From the NCBI GenBank assembly GCA_011390275.1, contig JAABST010000007.1:62001-126000 (forward strand): a stretch of DNA of 64,000 nucleotides, given 5' to 3'. Position numbers and translations under genes: made by a program. Numbering within the stretch: position 1 is the first letter of the stretch; every line of letters begins with the position of its first letter. This document shows positions 18,584-29,025 of the stretch, one piece after another. Below the pieces are notes generated by a model. That model had not been told where the DNA came from. It made no database searches and was given only the letters and a program-made list of their open reading frames with translations. This stretch comes from Geitlerinema sp. S16. GTDB lineage: Bacteria; Cyanobacteriota; Cyanobacteriia; Cyanobacteriales; Geitlerinemataceae.

Positions 18584-19474
18584 GTGATTGATTTTGGAGC
18601 TGTGCTGACCGCAATGGTCACGCCCATGCGGGCAGACGGTAGCGTCAACTACGATGTCACCGCCCGTTTAGCCGATGCGCTCGCGCGTCATGGCAGCGAT
18701 ACGATCCTGGTCTGTGGCACGACCGGTGAGTCGCCGACGCTGACTTGGGATGAAGAATTTGAGCTGTTCCGCGTTGTTCGCAATGCCGTTGCCGGTCGAG
18801 CGAAAGTGATGGCGGGAACTGGGTCAAATTCAACCCGTGAGGCGATCGAGGCCACTCAAAAAGCTGCGTCGCTCGGGCTTGACGGTTCTCTGCAAGTTGT
18901 GCCGTACTACAACAAGCCACCCCAGGCGGGTATGCTGGCACACTTTCAGGCGATCGCCTCGGCCTGTCCAGAGTTTCCCTTGATGCTCTACAACATCCCC
19001 GGTCGCACCGGAGCGGACTTACTGCCGGAGACGGTGGCGCAACTGGCGGAAGTGAGTAACATCGTCGCCATTAAAGAAGCGAGCGGTAATATCGATCGGG
19101 TTGCTCGCATCCGTCGCCAAACTCCCGCTGAGTTTGCGATCTACTCCGGCGATGATGGCTTAACCTTGCCACTCATGGCCGTCGGCGCACGCGGCGTGGT
19201 CAGTGTTGCGAGCCACCTCATCGGGGATGACTTACAGCGAGCGATCGCCGCCTTTGCCTCTGGCGATCCGGCCACTGCGACGGCATTACACCTAAAATAC
19301 TTGCCGTTATTCGATGCTCTGTTTGCGACCACCAACCCGATTCCTGTGAAGTGCGCCTTGCGTTTGATGGGTTGGGACGTGGGCGAGTGTCGTCTGCCGC
19401 TGAGTGCCACGCCAGACGCGATCGAAGCTCAGATGCGATCGGTGCTTCACGATCTGAAATTAGTCCAGTCATGA
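18584..19474 (+). CDS. dapA: 4-hydroxy-tetrahydrodipicolinate synthase
   Basis: DapA condenses pyruvate with aspartate semialdehyde, the first step of the diaminopimelate/lysine branch, directly using the product of asd upstream. The 296-residue (beta/alpha)8 barrel has [14 protein letters not shown], the catalytic Tyr in LYNIPGRTG and the Schiff-base Lys in VAIKEASGN. The start is GTG, preceded by AGGAGGT that overlaps the asd stop codon. This spacing shows a tight asd-dapA operon. Confidence 0.97.
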   Translation: MIDFGAVLTAMVTPMRADGSVNYDVTARLADALARHGSDTILVCGTTGESPTLTWDEEFELFRVVRNAVAGRAKVMAGTGSNSTREAIEATQKAASLGLDGSLQVVPYYNKPPQAGMLAHFQAIASACPEFPLMLYNIPGRTGADLLPETVAQLAEVSNIVAIKEASGNIDRVARIRRQTPAEFAIYSGDDGLTLPLMAVGARGVVSVASHLIGDDLQRAIAAFASGDPATATALHLKYLPLFDALFATTNPIPVKCALRLMGWDVGECRLPLSATPDAIEAQMRSVLHDLKLVQS

Positions 19475-19761
19475 TGAGTTTTAGGATGATGATGAATTTA
19501 ATTTCAAGATGTGTGGGATAAGCCGGAGGCGATTTGAGGATTGGCATGGTTCCACAGGAATCAATCAAAACGGAACCATCACGGCAATCCTCGTTTCCAG
19601 ACCTCTGACTCACACCCGAGACACAAACGGTTAATTCCGGATCTTTCGCTCTTTTCGTGAGATCACGGTGGTCGCGCTGCGCTTCACTCCAGCCGATCAT
19701 CACAATCTCTGCCACAAGTTTGACGTTCACCTACCCCATTTTTTAGTTCAACCCACGTTTT

Positions 19762-21765
19762 ATGCCAACTTCCGCAACTCCGAATCCCGCAACCCCTAAA
19801 CCGAAAACCCGTACGTCTCGTGCTCGTACAACCCCGGTCAAAGCCAGTACGATAACAACCAAAACCCGAACCACAAAAACTCGCGCAGCCCAAAGCGACG
19901 TGTCGCCCCTGCGCGTGATTCCGCTGGGTGGACTGCATGAGATTGGTAAAAATACCTGCATCTTTGAGTACGAAGACGAGCTGATTCTGGTGGATGCCGG
20001 TTTGGCCTTCCCGACCGATGGGATGCATGGCGTTAACGTGGTGCTGCCCGACATTACCTATCTCAAGGAAAATCAAGACCGTATTCGCGGCATGATTGTC
20101 ACCCACGGTCATGAAGACCACATTGGCGGTATTGCCTACCACCTGAAGCATTTCCACATTCCGGTGATTCACGGCCCGCGTTTGGCGATGGCGCTGCTGG
20201 GCGGCAAGATGGAAGAAGCAGGCGTCGCCGATCGCGTCGAAGTGCATACGGTGCAGCCCCGCGATGTGGTCAAGCTCGGGAAGTACTTCTCGATCGAGTT
20301 CATCCGTAACACCCACTCGATGGCCGATAGCTTCAGTCTGGCGATCACCACACCCGTCGGTACGGTGATCTTTACGGGCGATTTCAAATTCGACCATACA
20401 CCGGTGGATGGCGAGCGCTTTGATATGCAGAAGCTCGCCGAGTACGGTGAAAAAGGCGTGCTGTGTCTATTCAGCGACTCGACCAACGCCGAAGTTCCCG
20501 GCTTCTGTCCGTCGGAACGATCGGTCTTCCCCAACCTCGATCGCGCTTTTGGTGAAGCTGAAGGCCGTTTGTTTGTGACCACCTTTGCCTCGTCGGTTCA
20601 CCGGGTCAACATGATCCTTGAATTGGCCGAAAAGCATAACCGCTACGTGGCGATCCTGGGTCGATCGATGGTTAACGTCATCGCCCATGCACGTGAACTG
20701 GGTTACATTCGCTGTCCCGACAGCCTGTTCAAGCCGCTCCATGAAGCTCGTAGCATTCCCGATGAGCGTCTCTTGATTCTCTCCACGGGATCGCAAGGTG
20801 AGCCGATGGCCGCCATGAGCCGCATCGCCAATCAAACCCACCGTCAGATGAAAATCAAGCCGGGTGACACCGTGATTTTCTCGGCCAACCCGATTCCGGG
20901 TAATACGATTTCGGTAGTGGAGACGATCGACAAGCTGATGCAGCAAGGTGCAAACGTGATCTACGGCAAAGGTCGCGGTATCCACGTTTCGGGTCACGGT
21001 TTCCAAGAAGACCAGAAGCTAATGCTGGCACTGACCCGTCCGAAGTTCTTCGTACCGGTACACGGTGAACACCGCATGTTGGTGCAGCACTCCAAAACGG
21101 CGGCAAGCCTCGGTATCCCCCAAGAGAACATGTTGATCATCAACAATGGTGATGCGGTCGCGCTGACTCCGGATAGCATTTATCTCGCCGATCGCGTTCA
21201 CTCGGGTATCGAACTGGTGGACTCGTCGCGCACGGGCATGGTGCACGATCGTGTTCTCAAAGAGCGTCAGCAGTTGGCGCAAGATGGTGTGGTTTCGGCC
21301 AGCGTTGCCGTCGATGCGGTTGGTAAAGTCGTCGGCAAGCCGGAGATTCAGGTGCGTGGCGTTGTCGGCTCGATGTCTCGCGTTCAGCTCGATCGCGTGT
21401 TGACGAATACGATCGCCAATACCGTCGCGGAACAATGGTCTAAGCACACCACAGGTTCGGGGTCAGATGCTGATACCGACTGGACGGGCTTACAAGCCGT
21501 GATCGAACGCGATATTCAACGAATGCTTCGCCGTGAGTTGCAGTGTGAACCTCTTGTATTGGTGCTGGCTCATCAGGTCGATGGCGCGAGCGCAGGCGTA
21601 GAGGTCAGCAACGGCAACGGCAGTAACGGCAACGGCAACGGCAAAACCAGTGTTGAATCCACCGCCGAGAATACTGTCAGCCCGATGACTGAAAAGAGCA
21701 GCGGCAAATCGAAGCCCGCCGGTCGTCGTCGGACGCGCTCTACCGCTGCTCATGCTGCGTCCTAA
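19762..21765 (+). CDS. rnj: Ribonuclease J
   Basis: RNase J is a metallo-beta-lactamase-fold endo/5'-exonuclease central to RNA turnover. The 667 residues have the core near residue 50 (VIPLGGLHEIGKN), the metal motif THGHEDHIGG and the beta-CASP region through STGSQGEPMAAMSRIAN. The C-terminal lobe follows. Two low-complexity ends stand out: a basic Thr/Lys/Arg-rich N-terminal extension (residues 1-47) and a Gly/Asn linker before a basic tail at the C-terminus. The gene follows asd-dapA, an order I recall from Synechocystis (slr0549-slr0551). Confidence 0.96.
   Translation: MPTSATPNPATPKPKTRTSRARTTPVKASTITTKTRTTKTRAAQSDVSPLRVIPLGGLHEIGKNTCIFEYEDELILVDAGLAFPTDGMHGVNVVLPDITYLKENQDRIRGMIVTHGHEDHIGGIAYHLKHFHIPVIHGPRLAMALLGGKMEEAGVADRVEVHTVQPRDVVKLGKYFSIEFIRNTHSMADSFSLAITTPVGTVIFTGDFKFDHTPVDGERFDMQKLAEYGEKGVLCLFSDSTNAEVPGFCPSERSVFPNLDRAFGEAEGRLFVTTFASSVHRVNMILELAEKHNRYVAILGRSMVNVIAHARELGYIRCPDSLFKPLHEARSIPDERLLILSTGSQGEPMAAMSRIANQTHRQMKIKPGDTVIFSANPIPGNTISVVETIDKLMQQGANVIYGKGRGIHVSGHGFQEDQKLMLALTRPKFFVPVHGEHRMLVQHSKTAASLGIPQENMLIINNGDAVALTPDSIYLADRVHSGIELVDSSRTGMVHDRVLKERQQLAQDGVVSASVAVDAVGKVVGKPEIQVRGVVGSMSRVQLDRVLTNTIANTVAEQWSKHTTGSGSDADTDWTGLQAVIERDIQRMLRRELQCEPLVLVLAHQVDGASAGVEVSNGNGSNGNGNGKTSVESTAENTVSPMTEKSSGKSKPAGRRRTRSTAAHAAS
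21610..21642 (+). repeat. In-frame hexanucleotide repeat in the RNase J linker
   Basis: AACGGC occurs five times in two blocks separated by AGT, encoding NGNGSNGNGNG. Such a tract can vary in length by slippage and would change only the length of the linker. Confidence 0.85.
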
Positions 21766-21832
21766 TCCGTCATCATCGCCGCGATCGTCGCGTTGATTGC
21801 TCACGGTATCTTTTCCGAGTGATGCCGTAGCG

Positions 21833-21871
21833 AAAAAGCCCAGCCTTCTGAATGAAGGACTGGGCTTTTTT
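21833..21871. terminator. Bidirectional terminator between rnj and hisF
   Basis: AAAAAGCCCAG...CTTC (21833-21848) pairs with GAAG...CTGGGCTTTTTT (21854-21871) with one bulged base. It has A and T tracts on the two flanks and lies between convergent genes, so it can serve both. Confidence 0.9.
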
Positions 21872-21922
21872 GTCATTGATCAAGCATTTATGGCTTCACG
21901 CTGTCACGTTTGACGCCCAGGT

Positions 21923-22690
21923 TTAATAGCGCACAGGAACCTGACGATCGTGTAAATGCTGCTTGATTTCCGCCACACTGAGCTGACCGTAGTGCAGCAG
22001 CGACGCCAATAACGCCGCCTCCGCTTTGCCCTCAGTGACCGCATCGTAGATATGCTCACAGTTGCCCGCACCGCCCGATGCGATCACGGGGATACCGACC
22101 TTTTCGGCGATCGTCCGGGTTAACTCCAAATCGTAGCCCGCCTGGGTTCCGTCCGCGTCCATGCTGGTCACCAGCAGCTCGCCCGCGCCACGCCGCGCCA
22201 TCTCTTCCGCCCAGGCGATCGCATCAAGCCCCGTATTTTCGCGCCCGCCACGAACATAAACATCCCAGCCCGGATTTTGCGGGTCGGGGCGGCGTCGTGC
22301 ATCGATCGCCACCACAATACATTGCGTCCCAAATCGATCACTGGCGCGATCGATCAGCTCTGGATTACGCACCGCCGCCGAATTAATACTGACCTTATCG
22401 GCTCCCGCCCGCAGCAACTTTTTAATCGTCTCCAGCGAACTAATGCCACCACCCACCGTGAGCGGGATAAACACCTGCTCTGCCGTGCGATAGACCACAT
22501 CAAAAATAATGCCGCGCTCTTCGTGGGTCGCCGTAATATCGAGAAATACCAGCTCATCGGCTCCCGCTTCGTTGTACGCCTGAGCCAATTCGACCGGGTC
22601 GCCTGCGTCTTTGAGATCGACGAAATTAATCCCTTTGACGACGCGACCGGCCTTAACGTCCAAACAGGGCAGAATACGTTTTGCGAGCAT
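21923..22690 (-). CDS. hisF: Imidazole glycerol phosphate synthase, cyclase subunit
   Basis: HisF takes ammonia from HisH and converts PRFAR to imidazole glycerol phosphate and AICAR in histidine synthesis. The 255-residue TIM barrel has the catalytic Asp in [13 protein letters not shown] and the second in VVAIDARR, plus the phosphate loops VGGGISS and SGGAGN. Length and start are standard. hisH is not in the window. The yebC-type gene lies 73 bp upstream on the same strand. Confidence 0.97.
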   Translation of the reverse strand: MLAKRILPCLDVKAGRVVKGINFVDLKDAGDPVELAQAYNEAGADELVFLDITATHEERGIIFDVVYRTAEQVFIPLTVGGGISSLETIKKLLRAGADKVSINSAAVRNPELIDRASDRFGTQCIVVAIDARRRPDPQNPGWDVYVRGGRENTGLDAIAWAEEMARRGAGELLVTSMDADGTQAGYDLELTRTIAEKVGIPVIASGGAGNCEHIYDAVTEGKAEAALLASLLHYGQLSVAEIKQHLHDRQVPVRY

Positions 22691-22763
22691 GGTAGTTCGG
22701 TACGGGGAAAGTTTTAAGAAAGAATGCCGGTTTGATGATTTCGCGAATGATCCACGAACGGTC

Positions 22764-23549
22764 TCAATGATCAGTCTGACTATCGAGTTCAGCGATCAGA
22801 TCGTCGGACAATTCAAAATTGGCCGTCACGGTTTGGAGATCATCGAGATCTTCGAGGACATCGATTAATTTAATCAAAGTTTGAGCCAACTCGCGATCGC
22901 AAACCTCCACACTATTGGACGGAATCCAGCGGGGTTCCGCTTGGGTCACCGTAAATCCGCAGGCTTCGAGACCTCGGCTCATGGTTTCGAGATCTTCAAA
23001 TGCACCAAAGACTTCGGTTAACGTTATTTCCGCTTCTTCGTCCTCGATCGCCTCGTAACTCTCCGCCCCCACCTCTAGCGACGCTTCGAGCAAGGCATCT
23101 TCATCGAGATCGCCCGCCAGGGTCACAACGCCCTTATGCTCGAACATCCAGCCCACGCAGCCCGTTTCACCCAGATTACCGCCATTTTTACTAAAAGCAA
23201 CCCGCAAATCCGCCGCTGTTCGGTTGCGATTATCCGTCAGAGCTTCGATTAACACCGCAACGCCACCGGGGCCATAGCCCTCGTAGCGAATCGCCTCGTA
23301 TTGCGCCTCATCGCCCGATCCTTGCCCTGACCCTTTGGCGATCGCCCGGTCAATATTATCGTTGGGAATTCCCGCCGCTTTGGCCTTGACGATCGCACTT
23401 CGCAACTGAAAATTCGCGTCCGGATCGGGCAAACCATTGCGTGCCGCAACAATAATTTCACGGGAAATCTGCGTAAAGACTTTTCCCTTTTTGGCATCTA
23501 CCCGCGCCTTTTGACGCTTGATATTTGCCCATTTACTATGTCCAGCCAT
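22764..23549 (-). CDS. YebC/PmpR-family protein
   Basis: The 261-residue protein begins [20 protein letters not shown], the hallmark of the family, followed by [12 protein letters not shown] and the middle [19 protein letters not shown]. YebC-type proteins have been described as DNA-binding regulators and, more recently, as translation factors that help ribosomes through difficult sequences. Full family length is about 250 residues. It lies directly upstream of hisF and downstream of bioY, all in one direction with short gaps. Confidence 0.95.
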   Translation of the reverse strand: MAGHSKWANIKRQKARVDAKKGKVFTQISREIIVAARNGLPDPDANFQLRSAIVKAKAAGIPNDNIDRAIAKGSGQGSGDEAQYEAIRYEGYGPGGVAVLIEALTDNRNRTAADLRVAFSKNGGNLGETGCVGWMFEHKGVVTLAGDLDEDALLEASLEVGAESYEAIEDEEAEITLTEVFGAFEDLETMSRGLEACGFTVTQAEPRWIPSNSVEVCDRELAQTLIKLIDVLEDLDDLQTVTANFELSDDLIAELDSQTDH

Positions 23550-23604
23550 AACTCAATACTCAATTGCTCTTTAAATCTTGAGCAAACACCCAGTACAACA
23601 CAAT

Positions 23605-24186
23605 CTAGTAAAACAAGACCCGCCGTACGATGTAGGCGATCGTGGCCGCAGCGCAGGCGATCGCGATTTGTCCCGGCAATGCCTGCACCGAATACGTCCA
23701 GACGATCGCCCAAAACTGATCGCTGGGAAGCCGCAAAATCGCCGCATATAGCCATCCGGTGGCATGAATGGTGAACAGGCCAGCAAAGCATCCTAGCGCC
23801 AGGGTCTCAAGCTGGCGACGCGATCGGAATGCAATCCAACCACAGACCCAAGCGCCGGGTACAAATCCCAACAAGTAGCCAAAAATGGGTTGTGATGTGT
23901 AGTCCCAGCCCCCACCTTGACTAAAAATGGGAAACCAGGGAGTTAAACCCAAGGTGAGATAGGCGATTTGCGATAGCGCTCCGGCGTTCTTGCCGCCGAG
24001 ACAGCCGACCAGCAAAATGGCCCCGACTTGGTAGGTTACGCCAAGGGATAACACCACAGAATCAGAATCGCCCCAACCCGATAGCGGGCTAGTCAGGGAC
24101 GCTTCGATCATTGTGCCGAAAATCGTCAAAAACAGGCCAACAAATGCCCAGAGTAATTCGAGAAGTGGATTCAACGGGTCGTTCAC
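23605..24186 (-). CDS. bioY: Biotin transporter BioY (S component)
   Basis: BioY is the substrate-binding membrane subunit of biotin ECF transporters. The 193-residue protein has six predicted helices and the conserved stretch GCLGGKNAGALSQIAYLTLG, then GGGWDYTSQPIFGYLLGFVPG. The start is GTG. No EcfA/EcfT genes are nearby; BioY can work alone or share a module encoded elsewhere. The gene lies 55 bp upstream of the yebC-type gene in the same direction. Confidence 0.88.
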   Translation of the reverse strand: MNDPLNPLLELLWAFVGLFLTIFGTMIEASLTSPLSGWGDSDSVVLSLGVTYQVGAILLVGCLGGKNAGALSQIAYLTLGLTPWFPIFSQGGGWDYTSQPIFGYLLGFVPGAWVCGWIAFRSRRQLETLALGCFAGLFTIHATGWLYAAILRLPSDQFWAIVWTYSVQALPGQIAIACAAATIAYIVRRVLFY

Positions 24187-24307
24187 TCAATGCGACAACA
24201 GAGTCAATATCGATCGCTAGATCACGATCAATAGTTGAGATGTCACGTAACGATAACAGGTTACTTTAGAGGACTGCCCATTCCAATCTCACGCCGATCG
24301 AGATGGT

Positions 24308-24574
24308 CTAGATTGCGTCGCTGGGGGGTTTGGTGGTGTCAACATCGCTCGGGGATGTATCAACATCGGGGAGTTCGGGGACAAAGTCGGGTCGCTCAGT
24401 GCCTTCCCAGCCCGGCGGACGTTTGGAGTTATACCAGGCCAGAGTGCCACCGATGACGGCAGCAATAAAGCCGAAGACGTACAGCAATGTGAACGCCAGG
24501 GGAAATTGGAAGGGTTCTTTGATTGGCGCATCGGGAACGACCGCCAACACGTTAAAGATGAGGAAAAGTTTCAC
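24308..24574 (-). CDS. Small single-pass thylakoid-type protein with NSKRPPGWE motif (possibly Psb35)
   Basis: The 88-residue protein has one membrane helix (about residues 25-47, FPLAFTLLYVFGFIAAVIGG). It is followed at once by AWYNSKRPPGWEGTERPDF and a Pro/Asp-rich acidic tail. From memory, the NSKRPPGWE motif after the helix is like the cyanobacterial Psb35 (Ssl2148) type, which stabilises the CP47 module with Hlips; I could not check this by search. The start is GTG. The gene stands alone between the PBP gene and bioY. Confidence 0.7.
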   Translation of the reverse strand: MKLFLIFNVLAVVPDAPIKEPFQFPLAFTLLYVFGFIAAVIGGTLAWYNSKRPPGWEGTERPDFVPELPDVDTSPSDVDTTKPPSDAI

Positions 24575-24694
24575 GGCGGGAATGTACGAATAAAAGCATG
24601 TTTAACCATTACAGTACTCCATACTAGCTCAACGCTTCACGGCGAGTCGTGGCGTAATTGTTTGAGCTGGAGAGACTTTCTCTCGTCCCTAACC

Positions 24695-27067
24695 TCACTC
24701 CGAGGGGCCTGCTGCTGCTTCGGGAGCGGGGAGGAGCATGGTGGGAACTTCGGGGGCGGGCATGGCCTGCCCTGGGTCAGACGCTGCCGGTGGCGGAGAG
24801 TATGAATTGCTATACCCTGAGTTGGCGGCTCCGCTGTCATTGCCGGAGCTGTAGCTCGATTCGATCGGCGTTGAGTTATAACCGTAAGCGGGCGCAGTGG
24901 GCGCAGACCCGCCGCTAGAGCTTGATGAATCGGGTGGCGGCGAGCCGTAGTTGGAGTTCACGTAGCCAGCGCCGCTGCCGGATTCGGCGTAGTCATATCG
25001 GTTGGGGTCTGTCCACGTGCTGTTGCTGTAGGAACTGGTGGTATCGCTTTCCGAATCGGATGCGTTTTGGGCGTTGCGGGTCGAACCGTTTTTGATCCCT
25101 TCTCCGGCGGGTTTGCGCTCGATCGAGGCTTCGCGGTAGCTAAAGCTGGGTAATTCAGGAAAATCGACCACTTCCATGCCTTTGGTGGCCTCGACCGCGA
25201 AGTCGCGCCAGACCCCGGCTGCTGTTGTACTTGCGCCGTAGGTCGGCGTATTGTCTTCATTCCCTAGCCAAACACCGGTCACAAGCTGCGGAATGTAGCC
25301 GATAAACCACAGATCGCGGGCGTTGTCGGTGGTGCCGGTTTTTCCGGCGACCGGACGATCGGGGAGCTGCGCGGGGGTTCCGGTGCCGCTGGTGACGACG
25401 TGACGCAACATCCAAGTCATGATGGCAGCGCTGTCAGGATCAACGGCCTGACGTGGCTTACCTTCAATGCTGTAGTCGTAGAGCACGTCGCCCGCTTGGT
25501 TGCGAATTTTACGGATGCCGTGGGGGGTTTGATGTTTGCCGTTATTGGCCAGGGTTCCGTAGGCGCTGGTCATTTCGAGGAGCGTGACTTCGTAGGCTCC
25601 GAGTGCGAGGGCGTAAACCTCTTCGAGTTTGGATTCGATGCCCATGTCTTGGGCGAGGGCGATCGTCGGCTCGAAGCCCACATCACCGAGCACCTGAATT
25701 GCGACGGTATTAATCGATTGGGTCAGGGCTGTGTCCAGAGAGACCCAGCCGACGTTGCGACCGTTAGCATTTTTCGGCTGATAGTTGCCAATCTTGATCG
25801 GCTTGTCTTCGTAGGAATCTGTCGGCGACATTCCCGAGGCGATCGCAGCGGTATAAACCAAGCCTTTAAAGGTGGAACCCGGTTGACGCTTGGCTTGGGT
25901 GGCAAAGTTAAACTGGTTTTCTTTAAAGTCGAGACCGCCAAACATCGCTCGAATTTCGCCACTACGGGGATCGATCGAGACCAGGGCTGCATTGTCAAAA
26001 TTTTGCCAGTTGCCTTGATTCTCCAACGCCTCGGTAACGGCGGTTTCGGCATACTCCTGCATTTTCATGTCGAGTGTTGTCTCGACAATCAAACCGCCCT
26101 GCTCAATTTCTTCCGCTGAGACAAATTTCGGTAGCTCTTGCTCGATGTAGCTGGTGAAGTAGGGCAGGCGAACATTGAGACGCTTTGGCAGACTGGGGTT
26201 CGTGCCCAGCAGCGAGGCTTTGGCTTCCTCGGCGGCCTCTGGGGTAATGAATTTAAGGTCAGCCATCCGATCGAGGATCAGGTTGCGGCGACGGCGTGCC
26301 AGTTCGGGCGAGACGATCGGCGAGTATTCGCTCGGAGCAGCGGGCATCCCGGCGATCGTGGCCATCTCGGGGAGCGTCAGTTGATCCACGGACTTGCTGA
26401 AGAACACCCACGCGGCATCACCGACGCCATATGCACCCGAACCGAGATAGACGAGATTGAGATAATACTCAAGCACGTCATTTTTAACCATTTCCTGCTC
26501 AATCTTCTGAGCCAGACGCGCTTCACGAACTTTGCGCTCCAGGGTTGGCGCTTGGGTCAAAAACACCGTACGGGCTAGCTGTTGGGTGATTGTGCTGGCT
26601 CCTTCGACGACCTCGCCTTGCATGAGGTTAACCCCGATTGCGCGGATAATCCCCTGGAAATCCACGCCGTTATGTTCATAAAAACGGTGATCTTCGGCGG
26701 CCAGAAAAGCGTTAACCAGATCGTCCGGCATTTGGCTCAGCTTCAGCTTGTCATGGGTGACGGGGCCAATTTGCTGCAAAATTGTGCCGTTCGCAGCTTT
26801 GATGGTGATCGTTCCGGGGCGTGCAAAGGTTGTCACCTGGGTTGGATCGGGCAAGCCTTGATCGAGCTGAGTGAGTTGGCGATCGTACCAAACCCACGTT
26901 CCAACACCGCCTAAAACCAGTAAAACAGAGGCAATAGGACCGGCTTTGAGCAGTTTTTTAAAGGTCTCAGCGGCGGGGTTGGGGAGACCTTGAGGGCGTT
27001 TGGGTTGGCGATTTCTGGGATTGGGCGATCGCACGGCTTTGGGCTTGGGGGGGTGGCTATTAACCAA
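24695..27067 (-). CDS. Class A penicillin-binding protein (PBP1A-type)
   Basis: This bifunctional peptidoglycan synthase has 790 residues: a basic cytoplasmic N-terminus, one membrane helix (about 42-62), a GT51 glycosyltransferase domain and a transpeptidase domain. The first motif of the GT51 domain is AAEDHRFYEHNGVD with the catalytic Glu. The transpeptidase domain has Ser398 in GSTFKG, a SIN motif and KTGTT. The last 150 residues are a Ser/Gly/Asn/Pro-rich tail, probably disordered and periplasmic. PBPs of this type extend and cross-link the cell wall. The frame has standard domain lengths and all motifs are intact. Confidence 0.96.
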   Translation of the reverse strand: MVNSHPPKPKAVRSPNPRNRQPKRPQGLPNPAAETFKKLLKAGPIASVLLVLGGVGTWVWYDRQLTQLDQGLPDPTQVTTFARPGTITIKAANGTILQQIGPVTHDKLKLSQMPDDLVNAFLAAEDHRFYEHNGVDFQGIIRAIGVNLMQGEVVEGASTITQQLARTVFLTQAPTLERKVREARLAQKIEQEMVKNDVLEYYLNLVYLGSGAYGVGDAAWVFFSKSVDQLTLPEMATIAGMPAAPSEYSPIVSPELARRRRNLILDRMADLKFITPEAAEEAKASLLGTNPSLPKRLNVRLPYFTSYIEQELPKFVSAEEIEQGGLIVETTLDMKMQEYAETAVTEALENQGNWQNFDNAALVSIDPRSGEIRAMFGGLDFKENQFNFATQAKRQPGSTFKGLVYTAAIASGMSPTDSYEDKPIKIGNYQPKNANGRNVGWVSLDTALTQSINTVAIQVLGDVGFEPTIALAQDMGIESKLEEVYALALGAYEVTLLEMTSAYGTLANNGKHQTPHGIRKIRNQAGDVLYDYSIEGKPRQAVDPDSAAIMTWMLRHVVTSGTGTPAQLPDRPVAGKTGTTDNARDLWFIGYIPQLVTGVWLGNEDNTPTYGASTTAAGVWRDFAVEATKGMEVVDFPELPSFSYREASIERKPAGEGIKNGSTRNAQNASDSESDTTSSYSNSTWTDPNRYDYAESGSGAGYVNSNYGSPPPDSSSSSGGSAPTAPAYGYNSTPIESSYSSGNDSGAANSGYSNSYSPPPAASDPGQAMPAPEVPTMLLPAPEAAAGPSE

Positions 27068-27339
27068 AATCGAACCTCAGACGAAAGAAATCGGGATGAG
27101 AACAGGAACAGGGAGAAATCGCTTCAGAGAGAACAAAACTTGGGGCAGGAAACACGGGAAACTTTAGTTAAGCCTTAGTCGAGCTTGAGGCTAGCTTATA
27201 AAGCTGTATCGGTTTCGTATGGTTGTGATCTAACGGGGTAAAGCTTGGAGATTAAGGCGATGCGAAACATAGGTTAAATCGCTCCGTATTTCGTGATTTA
27301 AGTGGAGGAATGAATCACTAAATAAGCATCACTCAATAA

Positions 27340-28437
27340 CTAAATAATGGAATGGCCGAGGGCAAGACCGGTAACCAACATGCCAAACACGAGGAAAGGC
27401 TGGGCGCTGGCTTGGTATTTAACGTCGTTGGCGATCGGGTCACGCAGGAAGTACATGTCTTGAAATACGACTTGGGGGATGACCAGCAAGATGAGCAGCA
27501 CCGCGTAGAGATTTTGGTGAATGCTCATGAGATATCCGGCGACGCCAAACTGAAAAATATCGATCGCCAGGACACAAATCCACGCCGCCGTGCCAACCCC
27601 AAACATGACTGGAAGTGATTTTAAACCCAATTGGCTATCACCTTCGACACTTTTGAAGTCATTGACGATCGCGATCCCGAGACCAGCGCAGCTATAAAAC
27701 AAGGTCAGGGCAAAAATGGTCGGGTTGAGTTCGCCGAATAGCGCATGACCGGCGCACCAGGGCAGCGTGATATAGCTCGCACCAAGCGCATAATTGCCGA
27801 GCCAGCCGTTTTGCTTCAGCTTGAGCGGTGGCGCGGAATAGATGTAGGCCAGGAATGAACCAATGACCGCCATCATGGTAATCGTCGGGAAATCGTGACC
27901 CGCCCATTGATCGAGACCGAAGGCCACGAGCCAGCCGCCCAGGAGCAAAACCCAGATCTGTGAAACGACCTGCGAAATGGAAATTGCACCGGAGGGAATC
28001 GGGCGGTAAGGCTCGTTAATCGCGTCGATGTCGCGATCGTAGTAGTCGTTAATGGTTTGGGTGTAGCCCGTAAGCAACGGCCCCGACATTAACATGCAGG
28101 TGGCCGACATCAGGACATGTTCAAACGTCCAGGTGAAATGCCCAGACGAGGCCGCACCGCAGACCACGCCCCAAATGAGCGGAATCCAGGTAATTGGCTT
28201 GGTGAGCTGTAGCCGAATTTTCCAGACGCTGGTTTCTCCAGCTCCGGCTCCTTTCATGCCGAGCAACTGTCGAGCTTTGGCGCTGCGATCGTCGACTTTG
28301 GCCGCGTTTGGATTGGCGTTTGGATGGGCGGTCGAGACCGCAGGTTCTGCACCGTTACCGTTCATCGTCTCAGTCACGGGCATATCGGGCGATGGATCTT
28401 CCGATCGGGGCTGTTCGGACTGGGGCGATGTGGACAT
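27340..28437 (-). CDS. chlG: Chlorophyll synthase (chlorophyllide esterifying)
   Basis: ChlG attaches a geranylgeranyl or phytyl chain to chlorophyllide a, the last step of chlorophyll synthesis, and in cyanobacteria works near Hlips and the YidC/Alb3 insertase. The 365-residue UbiA-type membrane protein has the prenyl-diphosphate motif NDYYDRDIDAINEPYRPIPS and the second Asp motif NDFKSVEGD. The first 80 residues are polar and variable. I chose the ATG at 28437 (MSTSPQSEQ); an upstream in-frame ATG at 28506 would add 23 unsupported residues. It diverges from a small secreted-protein gene. Confidence 0.95.
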   Translation of the reverse strand: MSTSPQSEQPRSEDPSPDMPVTETMNGNGAEPAVSTAHPNANPNAAKVDDRSAKARQLLGMKGAGAGETSVWKIRLQLTKPITWIPLIWGVVCGAASSGHFTWTFEHVLMSATCMLMSGPLLTGYTQTINDYYDRDIDAINEPYRPIPSGAISISQVVSQIWVLLLGGWLVAFGLDQWAGHDFPTITMMAVIGSFLAYIYSAPPLKLKQNGWLGNYALGASYITLPWCAGHALFGELNPTIFALTLFYSCAGLGIAIVNDFKSVEGDSQLGLKSLPVMFGVGTAAWICVLAIDIFQFGVAGYLMSIHQNLYAVLLILLVIPQVVFQDMYFLRDPIANDVKYQASAQPFLVFGMLVTGLALGHSII

Positions 28438-28686
28438 TGGTGAAGTAAATTTTGGCGGAGATTTGTGAATAATTTGGCATAAGCCTAGACCATTATCAAA
28501 TAACATGCCATCAAGTGCGCAATTCTCTGGGCGATCGCGGCTCCAAAACCCGTCGTGAAGTTCACCGATCGCCGATCTCTAAGTGGCCTCGATCGCCGTA
28601 CTTGTCGGGAAAATATTAACCTCGCCGGGTTGATTCGTCATTGTGTAGAGTGGCCTCATTCACCTGACATTTTAGAGCGACAGCCT

Positions 28687-29025
28687 ATGTACTGTTATTT
28701 GATGTCTCGCCTGCGGTCTCGCCTGCGGTCTCGCCCGGTCGGCCTCACGGCGATCGTGACGATTCTCGCGACCGGCACACTGTTGTCGCGCTCTGCCGCT
28801 GCGCTTCCACCCCCCGAGGATACGCCGGAAGAAATCTTACGCAATCATCAGATTTTTGAAGCCCGATCGCCCGTTGACGGTCAGCCCCTCTCCATTGCGG
28901 AGTATGAACGCTTACAGGCTGAACTCCGAGCGCTTGAGGAAGATCCGTTACTGAGTTCAAATGTGCGGCAGACGATCTTTTTGCTGCGAATTCTTAAAGC
29001 GGTACGGGTGCTAACGCCATTCTAA
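28687..29025 (+). CDS. Small secreted protein of unknown function
   Basis: The 112-residue protein has an Arg-rich n-region and a hydrophobic core (about 18-35, GLTAIVTILATGTLLSRS). A likely signal peptidase site follows near AAALP. The mature part of about 75 residues is Pro/Glu-rich at first (PPPEDTPEEILR), then helical, ending LLRILKAVRVLTPF. I do not recognise the family. The start may be 28687 or ATG 28702. The n-region is encoded by a perfect 12-bp tandem duplication, giving RLRSRLRS. Confidence 0.65.
   Translation: MYCYLMSRLRSRLRSRPVGLTAIVTILATGTLLSRSAAALPPPEDTPEEILRNHQIFEARSPVDGQPLSIAEYERLQAELRALEEDPLLSSNVRQTIFLLRILKAVRVLTPF
28711..28734 (+). repeat. Perfect 12-bp tandem duplication inside a coding region
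   Basis: CTGCGGTCTCGC occurs twice head to tail within the signal-peptide n-region of the small secreted protein. It is in frame and doubles a four-residue LRSR unit. Confidence 0.9.
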
